From Variovorax sp. TBS-050B (GTDB lineage Bacteria > Pseudomonadota > Gammaproteobacteria > Burkholderiales > Burkholderiaceae_C), in NCBI RefSeq assembly GCF_029893635.1, contig NZ_JARXYR010000002.1:967001-1031000 (forward strand): a DNA stretch of 64,000 bases. The letters run 5' to 3'. Positions within the stretch are counted from its first letter, which is position 1, and each line of letters starts with the position of its first letter. Shown one piece after another: positions 38,168-49,587 of this stretch. Below the pieces are notes generated by a model. That model was given only the letters and a program-made list of their open reading frames with translations, had not been told where the DNA came from and ran no database searches. Both the position numbers and the translations under genes were made by a program.

Positions 38168-38575
38168 TCAGCACTTCAGCGCCGCCGCCTGTGCGGCGAA
38201 GGCATCGCTCGCGGCCTTGCAGGCCTGGCCCAGCGCGGCCTTGTCGGTGCTCATCGAAGCCCAAGCCGCCTTGGTCTGCTCCACGCTCGCCTTCATCGCG
38301 TCGGCGGCCGCGCCGCTCTGGGCGGACACGCAGGCCTGGGCCTTCGCGAGATAGTCGTTGCACTCCTGCGGCAGGTCGGCAGCCGATGCCGTGGGAGCGG
38401 CAGCCGGCGCGGCCGGTGCAGCAGCAGGCGCGGGAGCGGGTTCGGGCGCGGCGGCAGGTGCCGGTGCGGGCGCCGGTGCTGCGGCCGGAGCCGGAGCGGC
38501 GGCGGGCGCCTCTTCCTTCTTGGAACAGGCAGCCAGCGCGGCCGCGACGGCCATGACAACGAGAAGTTTCTTCAT
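38168..38575 (-). CDS. Small Ala/Pro-rich lipoprotein encoded inside the atp operon
   Basis: A 135-residue protein with a lipoprotein signal peptide (MKKLLVVMAVAAALAAC, lipobox LAAC at 14-17), then KKEE, a 50-residue low-complexity linker of Ala, Pro and Glu, and a C-terminal helical domain of about 65 residues with four Cys (QECNDYLAKAQACV, LGQACKAA, final KC). The C-terminal domain resembles the small DUF5339-type family, but this assignment is tentative. It is on the same strand between atpG and atpD, not part of the usual operon, and has no obvious role in ATP synthase. Confidence 0.82.
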   Translation of the reverse strand: MKKLLVVMAVAAALAACSKKEEAPAAAPAPAAAPAPAPAPAAAPEPAPAPAAAPAAPAAAPTASAADLPQECNDYLAKAQACVSAQSGAAADAMKASVEQTKAAWASMSTDKAALGQACKAASDAFAAQAAALKC

Positions 38576-38665
38576 CGAGCAGAGTCCCCTAAAAAAGGCC
38601 TTCGGTGGCCGGTCCGCCGAAGCAGCGGATGCCGGACGGCAATGTGGCCTGTTCCATTGCCTCGA

Positions 38666-39541
38666 TCACACGCCGGCAGCCGCAGCGGCGCCGGACACGA
38701 TTTCCGAAAGCTCTTTGGTGATGCCTGCCTGGCGGGTCTTGTTGTAGACCAGCTTGAGCTCGTTGATCACGTTGCCGGCGTTGTCCGTTGCCGCCTTCAT
38801 GGCGACCATCCGGGCGGAATGCTCGGACGCCATGTTCTCGGCCACGGCCTGGTAGACCAGCGATTCCACGTAGCGCACCAGCAGCTCGTCGATCACGCTC
38901 TCGGGGTCGGGCTCGTAGATGTAGTCCCACGAGTGCTGCCCTTCCTGGACCTTGAGCGAGTCGGCGGCCAGCGGGAGCAGCGTTTCGACCACGGGCTCCT
39001 GCTTGATGGTGTTGATGAACTTCGTGTAGCACAGGTACACGGCCGACAGCTTGCCCTCGGCATACGCATCGAGCAGGGTCTTGACCGGGCCGATGAGCTT
39101 GTCGAGATGCGGCGTGTCGCCCAGGTGGGTGACGTTCGCCACCACGCGCGCGCCGATGCGGTTCAGGAAGCCCAGGCCCTTGGTGCCGATGGCCACCGTC
39201 TCGATCGCGATGCCCGCGCCCTGCGCCTCCCGCAGCTTCGCCGTGACGGCGCGCAGCAGGTTGGTGTTCAGGCCGCCGCACAACCCCTTGTCGCTCGTCA
39301 CGATGATGAAGCCGACCGCCTTGGCGTCGTTCGTCTTCATGAAGGTGTGGACGTACTCGGGGTTCGCCTGGCCCAAGTTGGCGGCGATGTTGCGGATCTT
39401 CTCGCTGTAGGGGCGCGCGGCGCGCATGCGCTCCTGCGCCTTGCGCATCTTCGAGACCGAGACCATTTCCATGGCCTTGGTGATCTTCTTGGTGTTCTCC
39501 ACCGATTTGATCTTGCCGCGAATCTCTTTACCTGCAGCCAT
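38666..39541 (-). CDS. atpG: F1Fo ATP synthase gamma subunit
   Basis: A 291-residue rotor shaft. Terminal helices are [35 protein letters not shown] at the start and [43 protein letters not shown] at the end, both classic gamma signatures. The upstream gap to atpA holds a repeat-B-like element and the downstream gap leads to the inserted lipoprotein gene. Confidence 0.97.
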   Translation of the reverse strand: MAAGKEIRGKIKSVENTKKITKAMEMVSVSKMRKAQERMRAARPYSEKIRNIAANLGQANPEYVHTFMKTNDAKAVGFIIVTSDKGLCGGLNTNLLRAVTAKLREAQGAGIAIETVAIGTKGLGFLNRIGARVVANVTHLGDTPHLDKLIGPVKTLLDAYAEGKLSAVYLCYTKFINTIKQEPVVETLLPLAADSLKVQEGQHSWDYIYEPDPESVIDELLVRYVESLVYQAVAENMASEHSARMVAMKAATDNAGNVINELKLVYNKTRQAGITKELSEIVSGAAAAAGV

Positions 39542-39576
39542 TTATAAGCTCCTGAACTTCTTCCCGGGGCTGCCGT

Positions 39577-39649
39577 GGAACCGGCTTTGCCGGGCCACTG
39601 GCGGCGCCCCCTCGAGGGGGAGGCGGCCGAAGGCCGCTTCGGGGGTGGG
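39577..39649. repeat. Repeat related to family B, inside the atp operon
   Basis: GGAACCGGCTTTGCCGGGCC matches the head hairpin of repeat B. The rest differs and contains two more hairpins: CCCCCTCGAGGGGG and GCGGCCGAAGGCCGC. It fills most of the 116-base gap between atpA and atpG. Confidence 0.75.
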
Positions 39650-39657
39650 CAAATCCA

Positions 39658-41211
<1,554 letters not shown>

Positions 41212-41260
41212 GACTCTTTCCTTCTTTCTGTAAATGGGGCCAACTGGCTGCCGGCCGCCC

Positions 41261-41791
41261 TCAGGCGGTCAGCGCCGCTTTCATTTGTTCGAGGCGCGCC
41301 TTGACCGAGGTGTCGAGCACTTCGTCGCCGACCACGGCGCGGATGCCGCCGATCAGCGAGGGGTCGAGTTCGACCCGCGTCGTGAGCTTGCGCGCGAAGC
41401 GCCGCTCCAGCGCGGCGCCCACTTCGTTCAGCGCCGCATCGTCGATCGGGAAGGCGCTGTAGATCACGGCGTCGGCGGCTCCGCTGCGCGCGTTGCACAG
41501 GGCACGGAACTGCAGCGCCACCTCGGGCAGCGCGGCCAGCCGGCCGTTGTCGATCACGGTGCGCAGGAAGTTCTTGCCCGCGTCGGGCAGGGACTGCTTC
41601 GAAAGCCCGGCGATCAGCTCGAACACCTGCTCGGGCGGCACCTTCGGGTTGGCCGCGAACTGCAGCAGTTGCGGACTGCCGGCGGCAGCCGCCAGCTGGT
41701 CGAGCCAGCCGGCCGTGCCGTCGAGATCACCGCCGCAGGCCTTGAACAGCGCTTCGGCGTAGGGACGGGCGATGGTCGCGAGTTCGGCCAT
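41261..41791 (-). CDS. atpH: F1Fo ATP synthase delta subunit
   Basis: A 176-residue delta (OSCP) subunit that holds the peripheral stalk to F1. N-terminal [15 protein letters not shown] and the C-terminal strand-helix [34 protein letters not shown] are typical. It starts seven bases after the atpF stop. Confidence 0.96.
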   Translation of the reverse strand: MAELATIARPYAEALFKACGGDLDGTAGWLDQLAAAAGSPQLLQFAANPKVPPEQVFELIAGLSKQSLPDAGKNFLRTVIDNGRLAALPEVALQFRALCNARSGAADAVIYSAFPIDDAALNEVGAALERRFARKLTTRVELDPSLIGGIRAVVGDEVLDTSVKARLEQMKAALTA

Positions 41792-41798
41792 GTCGTCC

Positions 41799-42269
41799 TC
41801 AGAGCTCGGTCTTCAGGCGGTTGAGCAAGTCGGCATGAACGCCGGCGTTGACTTCCTTGCGGAGAATCTGCTCGGCACCCTTGACGGCCAGTGCGGCCAC
41901 CTGCTCGCGCAGCGCTTCGCGCGCACGCACGGCCTGTTGTTCGGCCTCGTCGCGCGCAGCGGCCACGATCTTGTTGGCCTCTTCGGTGGCGCGGCTCTTG
42001 GCCTCTTCGATGATCTGCTGGGCACGGCGCTCGGCGTCGGCCAGGCGGTTGGTGGTCTCGTTGCGAGACGCCACCAGTTCCTGCTCGACGCGCTGGTTGG
42101 CGGAGGCCAGTTCGGCCTTGGCCTTCTCGGCGGCCGCCAGGCCCGCAGCGATCTTTTGTGCTCGCTCGTCCAGCGCCTTCGCGATCGGCGGCCACACGAA
42201 TTTCATCGTGAACAGCACGAGCAGCAGGAAGACGATGGCCTGAACGAACAGGGTCGCGTTGATACTCAC
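41799..42269 (-). CDS. atpF: F1Fo ATP synthase b subunit
   Basis: A 156-residue peripheral-stalk subunit. One N-terminal membrane helix ([26 protein letters not shown]) is followed by a long charged coiled coil with [19 protein letters not shown] and [25 protein letters not shown]. Located between atpE and atpH. Confidence 0.97.
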   Translation of the reverse strand: MSINATLFVQAIVFLLLVLFTMKFVWPPIAKALDERAQKIAAGLAAAEKAKAELASANQRVEQELVASRNETTNRLADAERRAQQIIEEAKSRATEEANKIVAAARDEAEQQAVRAREALREQVAALAVKGAEQILRKEVNAGVHADLLNRLKTEL

Positions 42270-42303
42270 GGCAACACCTTTCTGGAGTGGCGTTGAACGG
42301 AAA

Positions 42304-42570
<267 letters not shown>

Positions 42571-42610
42571 TTAGGACAGATTGAAAGCAAACGAAAAGAA
42601 AAAGGGGAAC

Positions 42611-43489
42611 TCAATGCGCTTCATGAGCCTGGCCGAGATAGATCAGGGTCAGCATCATGAAAATGAATGCCTGAAGCGTGATCACCAGGATGTGGAAGAT
42701 CGCCCAGACGGTACCGGCAATGACGTGGCCGATCGGCAACATCACTCCCGAGAACGAGGCCGCCATCGCGCCGCCCATGAGCGCGATCAGCATGAAAACG
42801 AGTTCACCCGCATACATGTTGCCGAACAACCGCATGCCATGCGACACGGTCTTGGCGAGGTATTCGATGACCTGCATCAGCAGGTTGATGGGCCAGAGCA
42901 CCGGATGGGCGCCGAACGGGGCCGTGATGAGCTCGTGGCCCCAGCCGCCCAGACCCTTGATCTTGACGCTGTAGATCAGGCACAGCAGCAGCACCGAGGT
43001 CGACAGGCCGAGCGTGGTCGACAGGTCGGCCGTGGGCACGACGCGCATGTAGGCGTGGTGCGGATCGTGGCCGGCGGCCTCGTAGACCTTGCCCCAGAGC
43101 GAGGGCAGCAGGTCGACCGGCAGCATGTCCATGGCGTTCAGCAGGAAGATCCAGACGAACACGGTGAGCGCGAGCGGCGCGATGAACTGGCGGCTCTTGG
43201 CGTTGCGGATGTTGGCCTTGGCCTGGTTGTCGACCATCTCGACCAGGATCTCGACCGCGGCCTGGAAGCGCCCCGGCACGCCGGGCGTGGCCTTGCGCGC
43301 GGCGAGCCACAGCACGAAGCAGCCGAGCGCGCCGACGATCAGCGCGTAGAGCACCGAGTCGAGGTTGATGACGTTGAAGTCCACGATGGCCTTCTGCACC
43401 ACGGGATTGAGGTTCCAGTCAACCTGCCAGTGCTGGAGGTGGTGAACGATGTATTCACTCGCGGTCGGGGCGTGTCCTTCGGCGGCCAT
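42611..43489 (-). CDS. atpB: F1Fo ATP synthase a subunit
   Basis: A 292-residue membrane stator subunit with six predicted helices. The essential Arg is in SHGMRLFGNMYAGE, and the last helices carry AIFHILVITLQAFIFMMLTLIYLGQAHE. It provides the proton half-channels facing the c ring. Confidence 0.97.
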   Translation of the reverse strand: MAAEGHAPTASEYIVHHLQHWQVDWNLNPVVQKAIVDFNVINLDSVLYALIVGALGCFVLWLAARKATPGVPGRFQAAVEILVEMVDNQAKANIRNAKSRQFIAPLALTVFVWIFLLNAMDMLPVDLLPSLWGKVYEAAGHDPHHAYMRVVPTADLSTTLGLSTSVLLLCLIYSVKIKGLGGWGHELITAPFGAHPVLWPINLLMQVIEYLAKTVSHGMRLFGNMYAGELVFMLIALMGGAMAASFSGVMLPIGHVIAGTVWAIFHILVITLQAFIFMMLTLIYLGQAHEAH

Positions 43490-43513
43490 CTTTCAGCGTC
43501 TCTTCTTAAACAG

Positions 43514-43987
43514 TCAAATCCGGTTCAACAACCCGGGCCGCACCAGCAGCGCCACCCAGTACATCTTCATGGCGGCCACCACGCCGGCCAACAAGGCCAG
43601 CCAGCTGATGCCCTCGATCAGCCACGGTGCCGCCGCCAGCAAGGCCACGGTCAGACCGATCTTGATCAACTCCCACACAAAAAACCTCAGCATGACGGCC
43701 GATTGCGACAGAACACCACGTGCCCTGCGCACCCCCCGGACGAACAGCGCCGCCGGGATGGCCACCGCCATCGCTCCGTAAAACCCCGACACGGCGGCAC
43801 CCGGCCGCCCGGTCCAGACCCATGCCACTCCGGCCACAAGCAATCCCACGGCCACCTGGGCCCCAATCACCCACCAGGGCGACAATTCGGGATTTTTCTC
43901 GCGCAGCCGCTCGGCCTCTTCGGCCGTCAGCGGCTTGAAGTCGGAGACTTCGGCATCGATCTCGGAGACAGGAGCGTTGGTTGTCAT
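43514..43987 (-). CDS. atpI: ATP synthase accessory protein AtpI
   Basis: A small membrane protein (157 residues from Met at 43987) with four hydrophobic segments after a charged N-terminal part (LTAEEAERLREKNPEL). AtpI is thought to help c-ring assembly or magnesium handling. A GTG at 44011 would add eight residues, and neither start has a good ribosome site. It is the first gene of the atp operon, 24 bases before atpB. Confidence 0.87.
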   Translation of the reverse strand: MTTNAPVSEIDAEVSDFKPLTAEEAERLREKNPELSPWWVIGAQVAVGLLVAGVAWVWTGRPGAAVSGFYGAMAVAIPAALFVRGVRRARGVLSQSAVMLRFFVWELIKIGLTVALLAAAPWLIEGISWLALLAGVVAAMKMYWVALLVRPGLLNRI

Positions 43988-44034
43988 TGGAATGCCGCTC
44001 GCGTTTGTCACCCGGGAATTTCACAAAGCCATTG

Positions 44035-44040
44035 ATTATA
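44035..44040 (-). promoter_or_regulatory. Candidate -10 box of the ATP synthase operon
   Basis: TATAAT is present on the minus strand about 50 bases upstream of the atpI ATG. No well-spaced -35 was seen (a TTGGCC lies 20 bases further up). The box lies in the gap shared with the divergent dat gene. Confidence 0.5.
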
Positions 44041-44144
44041 AGTAGAAACCCAGACGGCTCGGCCAACTCCGGCCTCACGTTTGAAAAACGGGGCTTCGCA
44101 GCCTGACCGGAACCCGACCGGGCAGCGCCAACCATAATTCCCGC

Positions 44145-45047
44145 ATGCACCCTCTCACCGCCGCCCTTCCCTCCACGCTCTGCTATCTCGATGGCGAATA
44201 CACCGCGCTCAAGGACGCCAGGATCAGCGTCCTCGACCGCGGCTTCATCTTCGGCGACGGCGTCTACGAGGTCGTTCCCGTCTATCACGGCCAGCCCTTC
44301 TGCTTCGAGGCCCACATGGCCCGGCTCGACCGCTCGCTGGCCGAGCTGCAGATCGCCAATCCGCTCACGCCGGCCGAGTGGCGCGCGATCGCCATGCGCC
44401 TCGTCGCGCCGGGCGGCGACGCGCCGCAGTCCGTGTACTTTCAGGTGACGCGCGGCGTCGCGCCGCGCGACCACGCGATGGTCAAGGGGCTGCAGCCGAC
44501 GGTCTTCGTGATGGTGAACCCGCTGCCGCCCGTGGCCGACGCGGTGCGCGCCAAGGGCGTGGCCTGCGTCAGCGCGGAGGACTTCCGCTGGCAGAAGGCC
44601 CACATCAAGAGCACCAGCCTGCTGGGCGCGGTGCTGGCGCGGCAGATCAGCGTGGAGGCGGGCGCGGCCGAGACCGTCATGTTCCGCGGCGAATGGCTCA
44701 GCGAGGCCTCGTCGAGCAACGTGTGGATCGTCAAGGACGGCGGCGTCTTCGGCCCGCCCAAGGACAACCTGGTGCTCACCGGCATCCGCTACGGCCTGAT
44801 CGAGCGCCTCTGCGCCGAGCACGGCATTCCGTTCGCGCTGCGCCGCATTGCGCGCGACGAAGTGTCCGGCGCCGACGAGCTGCTGCTCTCGTCGGCCACC
44901 AAGGAGGTGCTGCCGGTGTCGACGCTCGACGGCCGGCCCATTGGGAATGGCCGCCCCGGCCCCATCTATCAAACCTTGTACGCGGCTTACCAAGAGGCCA
45001 AGCAGCGCAACGCACAGCAGCAGCAACAAGGAGCGACCACCGCATGA
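44145..45047 (+). CDS. D-amino acid aminotransferase (class IV)
   Basis: A 300-residue PLP enzyme of fold type IV. The PLP lysine is Lys155 in AHIKSTSLLGAVLA. Other family blocks are LDRGFIFGDGVYEVVPVYHG, YFQVTRGVAPRDHA, SEASSSNVWIV and LTGIRYGLIERL. It likely exchanges amino groups between D-alanine/D-glutamate and oxo acids, although branched-chain or 4-amino-4-deoxychorismate activity cannot be ruled out. No ribosome site is visible. A CATAAT six bases before the ATG would give a leaderless message. The stop overlaps the next start (ATGA). Confidence 0.88.
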   Translation: MHPLTAALPSTLCYLDGEYTALKDARISVLDRGFIFGDGVYEVVPVYHGQPFCFEAHMARLDRSLAELQIANPLTPAEWRAIAMRLVAPGGDAPQSVYFQVTRGVAPRDHAMVKGLQPTVFVMVNPLPPVADAVRAKGVACVSAEDFRWQKAHIKSTSLLGAVLARQISVEAGAAETVMFRGEWLSEASSSNVWIVKDGGVFGPPKDNLVLTGIRYGLIERLCAEHGIPFALRRIARDEVSGADELLLSSATKEVLPVSTLDGRPIGNGRPGPIYQTLYAAYQEAKQRNAQQQQQGATTA

Positions 45048-45358
45048 ACGACAGCAGCAGCACCACAGACACCGGCACGGCGGCCGTTCCCGATCCGCGC
45101 AAGGAGTCGCTGATCGAGTACCCATCGAAGTTCCCGATCAAGGTCATGGGCGCGAAGGTGGACGGCTTCGTGCATGCCGTGACCCAGATCGCCGAGCGCT
45201 TCGATCCCGTCTTCGACGCCACCACCGTCGAGCTGCGCGACAGCAAGGCCGGCAACTACCTCGGCGTCACCATCACGGTGACGGCGACCAGCCGGGAGCA
45301 GCTCGACGACCTCTATCGCGCGCTCTCGAGCCATCCGATGGTCAAGGTCGTCCTCTGA
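45044..45358 (+). CDS. YbeD-like DUF493 protein
   Basis: A 104-residue small regulator-like protein with the ferredoxin-like DUF493 pattern: [64 protein letters not shown]. Its position directly before lipB and lipA is conserved in proteobacteria, hence a proposed link to lipoate metabolism. The mechanism is unknown. Confidence 0.92.
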   Translation: MNDSSSTTDTGTAAVPDPRKESLIEYPSKFPIKVMGAKVDGFVHAVTQIAERFDPVFDATTVELRDSKAGNYLGVTITVTATSREQLDDLYRALSSHPMVKVVL

Positions 45359-45377
45359 CGGGGGACGGGCCGCCGAC

Positions 45378-46070
45378 ATGACGGACACGGAAGCCGCAAC
45401 GATCGAAGTGCAGTGGCTCGGCCGCGCCGACTACGCCGCCACCTACGAGGCCATGCGCCGCTTCACGGCCGAGCGCGGGCCGCACACGCCCGACGCGCTC
45501 TGGATGTGCGAGCACGCGCCCGTGTTCACCCAGGGCATCGCGGGCCGGCAGGACCACATCCTCGCGTCCGGCGGCATTCCGGTGGTGCAGACCGACCGCG
45601 GCGGCCAGGTGACCTTCCACGGCCCCGGCCAGGTGGTGGGCTATCCGCTGATCGACCTGCGGCGCGCGGGCTACTACGTGAAGGAATACGTGTTCCGCAT
45701 CGAGGAATCGGTGCTGCGCACGCTGGCCCATTTCGGCGTCACCGGCCACCGGGTGGCGGGCGCGCCGGGCATCTACGTGCGGCTGGACGACCCGTTCTCG
45801 CATGCCGCGCTGACCGGGCCGCTGCCCGCGGCCGACCCGTTCCGCGGCCTCGGAAAGATCGCCGCGCTGGGCATCAAGGTGAGCCGCCACGCCACCTACC
45901 ACGGCGTGGCGCTCAACGTCGAGATGGACCTCGAACCCTTCTCGCGCATCAACCCTTGCGGCTACGCAGGGTTGCAAACGGTCGATCTTTCTACAATCGG
46001 GGTCCAAACCACATGGGAAGAGGCCGCCCGGGTGCTGAGCCAGAAGCTCGCCGCCTACCTGGCGCCTTGA
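45378..46070 (+). CDS. lipB: Octanoyltransferase LipB
   Basis: A 230-residue enzyme that moves octanoate from acyl carrier protein to lipoyl domains. The signature [18 protein letters not shown] is at residues 73-90, and the catalytic pair is Lys160 (GKIAALG) and Cys194 (INPCGYAGL). The product is the substrate of LipA, encoded ten bases downstream. Confidence 0.97.
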   Translation: MTDTEAATIEVQWLGRADYAATYEAMRRFTAERGPHTPDALWMCEHAPVFTQGIAGRQDHILASGGIPVVQTDRGGQVTFHGPGQVVGYPLIDLRRAGYYVKEYVFRIEESVLRTLAHFGVTGHRVAGAPGIYVRLDDPFSHAALTGPLPAADPFRGLGKIAALGIKVSRHATYHGVALNVEMDLEPFSRINPCGYAGLQTVDLSTIGVQTTWEEAARVLSQKLAAYLAP

Positions 46071-46080
46071 TGACACCGCA

Positions 46081-47064
46081 ATGAGCACCACAGAAGTCGT
46101 CCGCGACGCGCAGAGCCCCGAAAACTACAACCCGCTGGCCAAGCAGAAGGCCGCGGCCAAGCTCTCGCGCATCCCCGTCAAGGTGATCCAGCAGGGCGAG
46201 GTGCTCAAGAAGCCCGAGTGGATCCGCGTCAAGGCCGGCAGCCCCACCACGCGCTTCTACGAGATCAAGCAGATCCTGCGCGAAAGCAACCTGCACACCG
46301 TCTGCGAAGAGGCCTCGTGCCCGAACATCGGCGAATGCTTCGGCAACGGCACCGCCACCTTCATGATCATGGGCGACAAGTGCACGCGGCGCTGTCCGTT
46401 CTGCGACGTCGGCCACGGCCGGCCCGACCCGCTCGACAAGGACGAGCCGCTGAACCTCGCGAAGACCATCGCCAAGCTGCGCCTCAAGTACGTGGTGATC
46501 ACCAGCGTCGACCGCGACGACCTGCGCGACGGCGGCAGCCAGCACTTCGTCGACTGCATCCGCAACGTGCGCGAGCTCTCGCCCACGACGCAGATCGAGA
46601 TCCTCGTGCCCGACTTCCGCGGCCGCGACGACCGCGCGCTCGAGATCCTCAAGGCCGCGCCGCCCGACGTGATGAACCACAACCTCGAGACCGCGCCGCG
46701 CCTCTACAAGGAAGCGCGGCCCGGCAGCGACTACCAGTTCAGCCTCAACCTGCTCAAGAAGTTCAAGGCGCTGCATCCCGGCGTGCCCACCAAGAGCGGG
46801 ATCATGGTCGGCCTCGGCGAGACCGACGAGGAGATCCTGCAGGTCATGCGCGACATGCGCGCCCACGACATCGACATGCTGACCATCGGCCAGTACCTGT
46901 CGCCCTCGGGCTCGCACCTGCCGGTGCGCCGCTACGTGCACCCCGACACCTTCAAGATGTTCGAGGCAGAGGCCTACAGGATGGGCTTCACGCACGCTGC
47001 GGTCGGCGCGATGGTGCGGTCGAGCTACCACGCGGACCAGCAGGCGCACGCGGCCGGCGTCTGA
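46081..47064 (+). CDS. lipA: Lipoyl synthase LipA
   Basis: A 327-residue radical SAM enzyme that inserts two sulfur atoms into octanoyl groups. The auxiliary cluster ligands are Cys75, Cys80 and Cys86 ([12 protein letters not shown]), and the radical SAM cluster ligands are Cys101, Cys105 and Cys108 (CTRRCPFC). The C-terminal conserved Ser is in MVRSSYHAD. Last gene of the dat-ybeD-lipB-lipA operon. Confidence 0.98.
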   Translation: MSTTEVVRDAQSPENYNPLAKQKAAAKLSRIPVKVIQQGEVLKKPEWIRVKAGSPTTRFYEIKQILRESNLHTVCEEASCPNIGECFGNGTATFMIMGDKCTRRCPFCDVGHGRPDPLDKDEPLNLAKTIAKLRLKYVVITSVDRDDLRDGGSQHFVDCIRNVRELSPTTQIEILVPDFRGRDDRALEILKAAPPDVMNHNLETAPRLYKEARPGSDYQFSLNLLKKFKALHPGVPTKSGIMVGLGETDEEILQVMRDMRAHDIDMLTIGQYLSPSGSHLPVRRYVHPDTFKMFEAEAYRMGFTHAAVGAMVRSSYHADQQAHAAGV

Positions 47065-47108
47065 ACGACGCGGCGACGGCTCGACGCGGGTCGTGCCGCC
47101 GCGGCAAG

Positions 47109-48257
47109 TCAGCGTTGATTGCGGATCGCGAGCGCCAGGGCCGATACGACGCGGTCCTGCTGCTGCTCCGACAAACCCACCCAAAGCGGCAGCCGAACCA
47201 GTCGCTCGGATTGCCGCTGAGTGACCTCTAGCTCACCATGGGGACGGCCATAGCGCCTTCCGGCCGGCGACGAATGCAGCGGAACGTAGTGGAAGACCGG
47301 GTTGATGCCCTGAGACTTCATGGCCGCAAGCACCAACTGACGGTCGACCTCGGGCGCGAGCAGTACGTAGTACATGTGCCCGTTCTGCTCGCAATCCTCC
47401 GGCACGATGGGCCGGCGCAGCAACCCTTCGCTTTCGAGCGGCGCAAGCATCGCATGGTAGCGGTCCCAGCTGCCCATCCGTGCAGCGGTGATAGCCTGTG
47501 AATCTTCCAGTTGCGCCCACAGGAAGGCTGCGACCAGCTCGCCCGGAAGAAACGAAGAGCCGACTTCCTGCCATGTGTACTTGTCGACCTCTCCGCGAAA
47601 GAAGCGGCTGCGATCAGTTCCTTTCTCGCGCACGATCTCGGCTCGAAGAGCCGACGCGGGATCGTTGACCAGCAGTGCGCCGCCCTCGCCCGAGATCACG
47701 TTCTTCGTTTCGTGGAAGCTGAACGCCCCGAAGTCTCCGATGCTGCCCAACGCACGGCCCTTGTAGCGGGCCATCACGCCCTGTGCCGCATCTTCGACGA
47801 CCTTCAAGCTATGGCGTTGCGCGACCTTCATGATCGCGTCCATCTCGCAGGCCACGCCCGCATAGTGAACCACCGCGATCGCCCGGGTCCGGGGACTGAT
47901 GGCCGCTTCAATGAGTCGCTCGTCGAGGTTGAGGGTGTCCTCGCGGATATCGACGAAAACCGGAACCCCGCCGCGCAGCACGAAAGCGTTCGCGGTCGAC
48001 ACGAAGGTGTACGAAGGCATGATCACCTCGTCGCCCGGCTCGATGTCCAGCAGCAGCGCCGCCATTTCGAGCGCCGCCGTGCACGAGTGCGTCAGCAGCG
48101 CACGATGACAACCCGCCTGCGCCTCGATCCATTGATGGCAGCGCTTGGTGAAAGGGCCGTCGCCTGCAAGCATGTTGCCGAACTTGGCTTCGGCGATGTA
48201 GAAAAGCTCCTTGCCCGTCATGTGTGGACGGTTGAACTGGATCTTCTCGTTGCTCAT
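47109..48257 (-). CDS. Sugar aminotransferase, WecE/RffA-like (DegT/DnrJ/EryC1 family)
   Basis: A 382-residue PLP aminotransferase that makes an amino-deoxy nucleotide sugar. The PLP lysine is Lys185 (FHETKNVISGEGGAL), the PLP-ring Asp is in VVEDAAQGV, and SYTFVSTANAFVLRGGVPVFVDI is the family block. The N terminus FNRPHMTGKELFYI with GDGPFTKRC matches TDP-4-oxo-6-deoxy-D-glucose aminotransferases. ATG 48257 is taken as the start. ATG 48272 is possible, and neither has a clear ribosome site. Last gene of the eight-gene glycan cluster; it converges on lipA. Confidence 0.9.
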   Translation of the reverse strand: MSNEKIQFNRPHMTGKELFYIAEAKFGNMLAGDGPFTKRCHQWIEAQAGCHRALLTHSCTAALEMAALLLDIEPGDEVIMPSYTFVSTANAFVLRGGVPVFVDIREDTLNLDERLIEAAISPRTRAIAVVHYAGVACEMDAIMKVAQRHSLKVVEDAAQGVMARYKGRALGSIGDFGAFSFHETKNVISGEGGALLVNDPASALRAEIVREKGTDRSRFFRGEVDKYTWQEVGSSFLPGELVAAFLWAQLEDSQAITAARMGSWDRYHAMLAPLESEGLLRRPIVPEDCEQNGHMYYVLLAPEVDRQLVLAAMKSQGINPVFHYVPLHSSPAGRRYGRPHGELEVTQRQSERLVRLPLWVGLSEQQQDRVVSALALAIRNQR

Positions 48258-48274
48258 GTCTGGTATCAACATCG

Positions 48275-48646
48275 CTAAGCATCAGCGCTCATTGCGAGCG
48301 CGATTCCTGCGGTGATCATCAGAACCGCCGCGATCTTCATCGGCGACAAGGTTTCCGACACGAAATACGCCCCGCCCAGAAGGACCATTAGGAACGTCAC
48401 GCCAATGTAGATCGGAAACGCGCTGGTCAAGGGCAGCTTCGTGATGACGAAAAGCCATGCGAACGACGCCAGCAATGCAGCGCCATAAGCGGAAAGGATG
48501 ACCGGATCGGTCAGAAAATTGAACAGTTGCCTCGCGAAGTTCGGGCTGGCGAGCTGCTCTGCCGCATGACTCGATCGCCACTTCACGACGATCTGGCTAT
48601 AGGCCATCAGCAGTGCGATCGGAAGAATCAGGAAGTAATTTTTCAA
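48275..48646 (-). CDS. SMR/EamA-type small membrane protein (ArnE/ArnF-like)
   Basis: A 123-residue protein with four membrane helices, FLILPIALLMAYSQIVVKW first, then PVILSAYGAALLASFAWLFVITKLPLTSAFPIYIGVTFLMVLLGGAYFVSE and IAAVLMITAGIALAM. It resembles undecaprenyl-phosphate-sugar flippase subunits, which fits the surrounding glycan genes. The start must be TTG (48646), as the first ATG would remove half of helix one. It is preceded by only a poor ribosome site. Confidence 0.8.
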   Translation of the reverse strand: MKNYFLILPIALLMAYSQIVVKWRSSHAAEQLASPNFARQLFNFLTDPVILSAYGAALLASFAWLFVITKLPLTSAFPIYIGVTFLMVLLGGAYFVSETLSPMKIAAVLMITAGIALAMSADA

Positions 48647-48666
48647 GCTCGTGCTTTCTCAGATTG

Positions 48667-49587
48667 TCAGGCTTCGAGGATCGCAAGGCCGAAGCCGGTT
48701 CGCCCGAAGCCGTTTCCGTTATAGAGCATGAGTCGCCGACCCTTGTGGTCGAAGACGAACGGATATTCGATCATGTCGCTGTCCCACCCTTGTGCGGAAA
48801 CATCGATGCCCGCTTCATCGAGCGCCAGTCGCCAAGCGATGCCATCGTCACTGAACGCGGCGCCGATCCTGTAGCTCTGCCCCGACCCGCTTCGATAGGA
48901 GAACCACATCGCATACCTGCCATCCTCGGTGCGAGCCACGGTCGGGCGGGAGAAGGCCTGCGCCAAACCTATTTCGTAAGGCACCGCCAGCCCATGACAC
49001 TCCCAGTGGTGTCCGTCCTTTGAGCTGGCCCGGTTCAAGACATGAAGCATTTCGCCGTTGCCCGCATCCCAGTTCAGCGTGGAGCCGTACCACATCTGAA
49101 AGCCGCCCCCGCCATCCGGCATCACCCACGAATAGGAAAGACTGATCGGATCGGTCGCGCTGTTGGAGATCAATGGTTCGGCATCGGCCAACGCCAGCCC
49201 TAGCGCAGGACTCACCGAAAGTCGTCCGATGTCTCCTCGCCAATGGCCGCCGGGCGGGTTCTGCCACCCCATGAACAGCATGTACTGCCGTCCGTCTGCG
49301 ACGTAGCAGTTGCCGATGCTGACGCCGTCGGCGAAGAAGCTTCCCTCGGGCCCATGGAGGAAGAAGGGTTCGTGATGCTCGCGAACGACTTTGCCTGTCA
49401 TCACGTCCACGTCGACAGCTCCGACCGAGGACCGATTGTCAGCATCCCTTCCACTGTAGAAGATGCGGTAGACGTCACCGTCCAACAGCACCGGCAGAGG
49501 ATTGGCGGCGTGCGTCATGAGCTTCGGGTGCCTGCCCGCAGTGGGAGGGCAGTACAGGAGCCCGAGCTTGCGCCAGCGTAGCCTCAT
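48667..49587 (-). CDS. Five-bladed beta-propeller protein, glycosidase GH43/GH32-like
   Basis: A 306-residue protein without a signal peptide. Repeated blade motifs are visible (GDVYRIFYSGRD, RQYMLFMGWQNP, GFQMWYGSTLNWDAG, RYAMWFSYRSG, RRLMLYNGNGFG), each with aromatic, small and acidic residues as in the GH43/GH68/GH32 fold. Proteins of this shape in surface-glycan clusters are often annotated as glycosyl hydrolases or transferase-like proteins, and the reaction is unknown. Its start overlaps the acyltransferase stop by ATGA. Confidence 0.7.
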   Translation of the reverse strand: MRLRWRKLGLLYCPPTAGRHPKLMTHAANPLPVLLDGDVYRIFYSGRDADNRSSVGAVDVDVMTGKVVREHHEPFFLHGPEGSFFADGVSIGNCYVADGRQYMLFMGWQNPPGGHWRGDIGRLSVSPALGLALADAEPLISNSATDPISLSYSWVMPDGGGGFQMWYGSTLNWDAGNGEMLHVLNRASSKDGHHWECHGLAVPYEIGLAQAFSRPTVARTEDGRYAMWFSYRSGSGQSYRIGAAFSDDGIAWRLALDEAGIDVSAQGWDSDMIEYPFVFDHKGRRLMLYNGNGFGRTGFGLAILEA

